From positions 1-64,000 of the forward strand of contig JALERM010000045.1 in NCBI GenBank assembly GCA_022764165.1: a stretch of DNA of 64,000 nucleotides. Reading direction: 5' to 3'. Below, piece by piece: positions 61,213-64,000 of this stretch. The position numbers and the translations under genes are program-made. Within the stretch, counting starts at the first letter, position 1. Every line of letters starts with the position of its first letter. The notes beneath the pieces were generated by a model. It had not been told where the DNA came from, made no database searches, and saw only the letters and a list, made by a program, of their open reading frames with translations. The DNA is from Eubacterium sp. GTDB taxonomy: Bacteria > Bacillota > Clostridia > Lachnospirales > Lachnospiraceae.

Positions 61213-64000
61213 ATGGCAAAATTAAATGATATTCGGATGCTTGCCGGGTATGAAGCGAAAGAAGTTGCCGGATCACCGCAGGACTGGATGCGTTATCTGG
61301 ATACAGCGTCAAGGCTGTACCGTTATCCTTTTTCCGATACACTCTTGATTCACGCACAGCGTCCGGATGCTATTGCCTGTGCGGAACTGGAGGTTTGGAA
61401 TGAGAAGATGCTGCGGTGGGTAAATCGTGGCGCAAAGGGAATCGCCCTGATTGACGATACAGGGCCGAGAACGAGGCTGCGTTATGTATTTGACATTTCC
61501 GATACCCATATGGTTCGTGGCGGGAGGACGCCTTATCTTTGGAAGCTGCAGGAACAGCAAAAGGACAGGCTTCTTGACCATCTGGCGGACACCTATGGGC
61601 TTGAGGGGGAAAACGCCATAGACCTGCAGTCTGCTTTAATGGCAGTTGCGGCAGAGATGACGGAAGAAAATCTGAATGAAGCAATGGAAGGATTAGAGTA
61701 TGAACTGGACGGCACATTTTTAGAGGGGTTGGATGCGGATACAATCCGGGTAGAGTTCCGGAACCTGTTAATGAACAGTGCGTTCTATTCCCTTTCCAGC
61801 CGTTGTGGACTTGATCCGATGGAATATCTGGAGGAAGCAGATTTCTTTGGAATCACGGATTTCAATTCCCTTTCTGTTCTGACTTTTTTAGGAAATGCCA
61901 CAAGCCAGTTGGTGGAGCCGGTACTGCGTGACATTGGCCGGACAGTCCGGAGGATAGAACTGGAAGAAATACAAAATGAAGCGCAGAATATGGTTGAAAA
62001 TTCTTCATCCATCGGTTATAATCAATTTAACACGTTAATTCGTGAAAGTGAAAATATAGAAGGAGGAAAAGAAGATGGAACTGACATATCATCGCAAGGG
62101 AGATTACCTGTTTCCGAACCTGACCATAGAGAACGAGGAAGTGACCATAGGGAAGTACGGGATGCTGCGGAGGACATTTCTGAAGGAGAACAGGAAGAAT
62201 TGGTATCAGAGCATGTTGCTGAGCGGGAAACTGAACAGACATCTGATGGAGATAGAGAAGGCAGCGCAGGAGAGGATGGAAATCCTGATGGATGGACTGC
62301 TTACGACATATCCGGCACCGGACAAAGAAGTGGATCAGATAAAGTGGACAGCGCACATGAATATGCTGAGGGAGATGGCGGAGGAAACCATCTTGACGGA
62401 ATTGGTGTACAGTTAAGTGAGGATATAACAGAACAGGATTTGAGTAGAGCAGAGGAAGAAACCGCCTCTGCTTTATCTTTGCCCGATTTGCCTACGGTAA
62501 AACAGCAAATACGTTCCATAGAGGAACGGCAGGCGGCCCTTTATGCCGGAGAGATCGCTATCCCACCGGAAGTGGTGGATGAGGTACTGAGAAAAGGTGG
62601 GAATAAGAGACACAGCCATCTTCGTATTATTTACAACTTTATGATTGAGCAATCACCGGAGGAATATACTGAGTTTGTACGCCGAGAATATGGTACAGGT
62701 GGAATCGGGCTTACGATTGGAGGGAATGAATACTCTGTCTGGTATGATGAACTTGGGATGCAGATTGCGGTGGGACATACTGTAAATGACAGGCTTCTGG
62801 ATAAGGCATTTTTATCATGGGAGGAAGTGGCCGGACGGATTCATCAGCTTTTAAAGCAGGGAGAATATGCCCCGCAGGTGGTTCTGGATGCGGCAAGTGA
62901 GAACGCTGTAAAGGAACACGCACAGGCGCTTGCGTATATGCACGGGGATATGGCGGAAGGCGTGGCAGAAATTGTTTTTGGGGAAGAAAATGATTTCGGA
63001 TATGTTTATCCTAAGAAAACAGACCAGATAGAAAAGCTGATTGTACAGCCGGAATATCTGGCGGATCTGAACGAACGTCTGGAAGGTCTGGCGGAAGCCT
63101 ATGCGGAGGATAAAAGTATTATGCGGTTCAACCATTACCGTCCGGACAAGATACTGGCGCAGTTCAGGAAATTTGCAAAGGAGGCGGTGCCGTATCAGGC
63201 AAGGGATGGGTTTTTATGGGAAGAACATCAGGTGTTTATTACGCAGGATGAAATTGATGCGTTTCTTGCCGGCGGCGGCCCCTATTCTGACGGGCGGCTT
63301 TCCACCTATGCTTTTTTTATTCAGGATAAAAGTGAAAAAGAAAAGGCAGATTTTTTAAAACAGAGGTATGGTATTGGAGGGAGCAGCCATGCTCTTTCCG
63401 GTGCGGATAATTCCCATGCCGATTATAGTGGAAAAGGTCTGAAACTGGAAAGGGGGAGCTACGGCAATCCGGATGCCACAGTTTTGTTGAAATGGCCAAA
63501 GGTGGCAAAGCGTGTCCAGTTTTTGATTGAGAACGATAAATATTTAAAAGCCGGTGATTTTTCTCGGATGCCTGTGTATGAGCGGGAACAGATGGCACTT
63601 CGTATCATCCGGTTTTATAATCATCTTCCGGATGAGATCGAGCGTCCCTTTGAGGAAGATTTTTTTAATGAAAACGCAAGAAAAACATTGCCTGTTCTTT
63701 TAGAAAATCCGGAGACTGCGGAGAAATTAGTGGCGCAGATGGACGCTGCGCTTGCTTCCTTGCCTTTGGATTTTGAGGATTATGAAAATCGGGTAGAGAT
63801 ACTATCAACCATCCATCAGTATATAGAGGGGACTTATACGATTTTCCCTGAGCAGAAGAAAGAGGTTCAAATTGAGGGCAGTGCGAGACAGTTGTCCTTG
63901 TTTGATTTTTGGGATACGGGGACGGAGACACCTGTAAAAGTAGAAAAGCCTATAGAAAAAACAGCAGAGTCAGAGAATGATGCAAAAGGAGAAAAGCTAA
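61213..64000 (+). CDS. Giant ICE protein, N-terminal part (ArdC-like / helicase-methylase family), runs off the window
   Basis: From ATG 61213 the frame stays open for 929 codons to the window end. The first 110 residues (WMRYLDTASRLYRYPFSDTL, LLIHAQRPDAIACAELEVWN, RGAKGIALID) are like the ArdC/LtrC-type N-domain of the giant SNF2 helicase/DNA methylase proteins of Tn1549-like ICEs. Residues 277-420 form an acidic, glycine-rich linker, and 425-880 hold family repeats (HLRIIYNFM, GTGGIGLTIGG, YGIGGSSHAL). A QLSLF motif (893-897) fits a sliding-clamp binding site. The helicase motifs would lie beyond the window. A second gene, tnpV, overlaps the linker in another frame. AGTGGAGGTTTTATC precedes the start. 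Confidence 0.85.
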   Translation, partial: MAKLNDIRMLAGYEAKEVAGSPQDWMRYLDTASRLYRYPFSDTLLIHAQRPDAIACAELEVWNEKMLRWVNRGAKGIALIDDTGPRTRLRYVFDISDTHMVRGGRTPYLWKLQEQQKDRLLDHLADTYGLEGENAIDLQSALMAVAAEMTEENLNEAMEGLEYELDGTFLEGLDADTIRVEFRNLLMNSAFYSLSSRCGLDPMEYLEEADFFGITDFNSLSVLTFLGNATSQLVEPVLRDIGRTVRRIELEEIQNEAQNMVENSSSIGYNQFNTLIRESENIEGGKEDGTDISSQGRLPVSEPDHRERGSDHREVRDAAEDISEGEQEELVSEHVAERETEQTSDGDREGSAGEDGNPDGWTAYDISGTGQRSGSDKVDSAHEYAEGDGGGNHLDGIGVQLSEDITEQDLSRAEEETASALSLPDLPTVKQQIRSIEERQAALYAGEIAIPPEVVDEVLRKGGNKRHSHLRIIYNFMIEQSPEEYTEFVRREYGTGGIGLTIGGNEYSVWYDELGMQIAVGHTVNDRLLDKAFLSWEEVAGRIHQLLKQGEYAPQVVLDAASENAVKEHAQALAYMHGDMAEGVAEIVFGEENDFGYVYPKKTDQIEKLIVQPEYLADLNERLEGLAEAYAEDKSIMRFNHYRPDKILAQFRKFAKEAVPYQARDGFLWEEHQVFITQDEIDAFLAGGGPYSDGRLSTYAFFIQDKSEKEKADFLKQRYGIGGSSHALSGADNSHADYSGKGLKLERGSYGNPDATVLLKWPKVAKRVQFLIENDKYLKAGDFSRMPVYEREQMALRIIRFYNHLPDEIERPFEEDFFNENARKTLPVLLENPETAEKLVAQMDAALASLPLDFEDYENRVEILSTIHQYIEGTYTIFPEQKKEVQIEGSARQLSLFDFWDTGTETPVKVEKPIEKTAESENDAKGEKL
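62075..62416 (+). CDS. tnpV: TnpV-family transposon protein nested in another frame of the giant gene
   Basis: The 113-residue protein starts MELTYHRKGDYLFPNLTI and contains KYGMLRRTFLKENRKNWYQS, LLSGKLNRHLMEIEKAAQER and the end AEETILTELVYS, a full-length TnpV pattern. GAAGGAGGAAAAGAAG gives it a strong ribosome binding site. It is read in the +2 frame relative to the giant gene, which is open through the whole stretch and there encodes an acidic linker. TnpV function is unknown; it accompanies mobile elements in Clostridia. Confidence 0.85.
   Translation: MELTYHRKGDYLFPNLTIENEEVTIGKYGMLRRTFLKENRKNWYQSMLLSGKLNRHLMEIEKAAQERMEILMDGLLTTYPAPDKEVDQIKWTAHMNMLREMAEETILTELVYS

Larger units (their letters stand above)
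22879..64000 (+). mobile_element. Integrative and conjugative element, Tn1549/CTn-like (right end beyond window)
   Basis: All genes from 23128 to the window end lie on the plus strand and follow the standard layout of this ICE type: DUF6075, DUF3970, ParA/ParB/RepA, DUF6050, XRE and sigma-like regulators, PcfB, VirD4, Maff2, TrbL, MT-A70, PrgI, VirB4, DNA methylase, sortase B, 3D/NlpC-P60, DUF4315, DUF4366, TopB and the giant helicase-type protein. Two blocks are cargo: 29.2-36.2 kb (sigma, ABC transporters) and 36.7-42.7 kb (adhesin). Relaxase, integrase and attR are expected further right. Confidence 0.92.

Noticed and set aside
1..64000. tRNA or rRNA genes, especially a tRNA as ICE attachment site
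   Set aside because: No cloverleaf or rRNA sequence was noticed by eye; the ICE junction is at rlmD. A tRNA search was not run.

Overview
The window is about 64 kb of a chromosome from a Clostridia species, most likely a Lachnospiraceae (Blautia/Dorea/Mediterraneibacter type). This rests on gene content and style: Firmicutes AGGAGG ribosome binding sites, the infC-rpmI-rplT operon with an L20-type leader, DUF4364, DUF1836, DUF1540 and YerC proteins, and an arginine cluster with argJ. No genus call is made.

Positions 1-22878 are ordinary chromosome. They hold a divergent arginine biosynthesis locus (argG facing argCJBD) with ArgR-like palindromes on both promoters, an AraC-type regulator, a DUF1540 protein, the translation operon infC-rpmI-rplT, a holin-like membrane protein, an AAA/PD-(D/E)XK protein carrying an in-frame repeat insertion, a polysaccharide deacetylase, rarA, a radical SAM protein, a zinc-ribbon/SH3 protein coupled to an M14 peptidase, yerC, DUF1836, pcrA and rlmD. 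Several palindromic intergenic elements (87-152, 7276-7428, 17987-18030, 18708-18830) look like dispersed repeats.

From just after rlmD to the end of the window runs one integrative and conjugative element (ICE) of the broad Tn1549/CTn type, cut by the right edge. Order: DUF6075, DUF3970, ParA, ParB and RepA with repeats inside rep (23.1-26.6 kb); DUF6050; an XRE regulator, a short ORF, a candidate attenuator and two sigma-like proteins (27.0-29.0 kb); an A+T-rich cargo block of an ECF sigma factor, two ABC exporter cassettes, an XRE membrane regulator, a response-regulator remnant and an intact winged-helix protein (29.2-36.2 kb); a 1980-residue cell-wall adhesin (36.7-42.7 kb); then the conjugation machine (PcfB, VirD4, Maff2, TrbL/VirB6, MT-A70 methylase, PrgI, VirB4, DNA methylase, sortase B, 3D/NlpC-P60 hydrolase, DUF4315, DUF4366), topoisomerase III and the first 929 codons of a giant ArdC/helicase-type protein. 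The relaxase, integrase and right end are not in the window.

The most striking points are: (1) the Maff2 gene is split by a 2.77-kb group II intron whose exact removal restores a 70-residue protein, with an intron segment complementary to the 5' exon; (2) a complete tnpV gene with its own strong ribosome binding site lies in another frame inside the open frame of the giant protein; (3) a 25-bp near-palindrome is found identically in front of the ICE regulator gene and in front of the maff2 transfer genes; (4) 69-bp tandem repeats inside repA may be the ICE replication origin; (5) the ICE encodes both a class B sortase and a TPKTG-anchored adhesin that could be its substrate.
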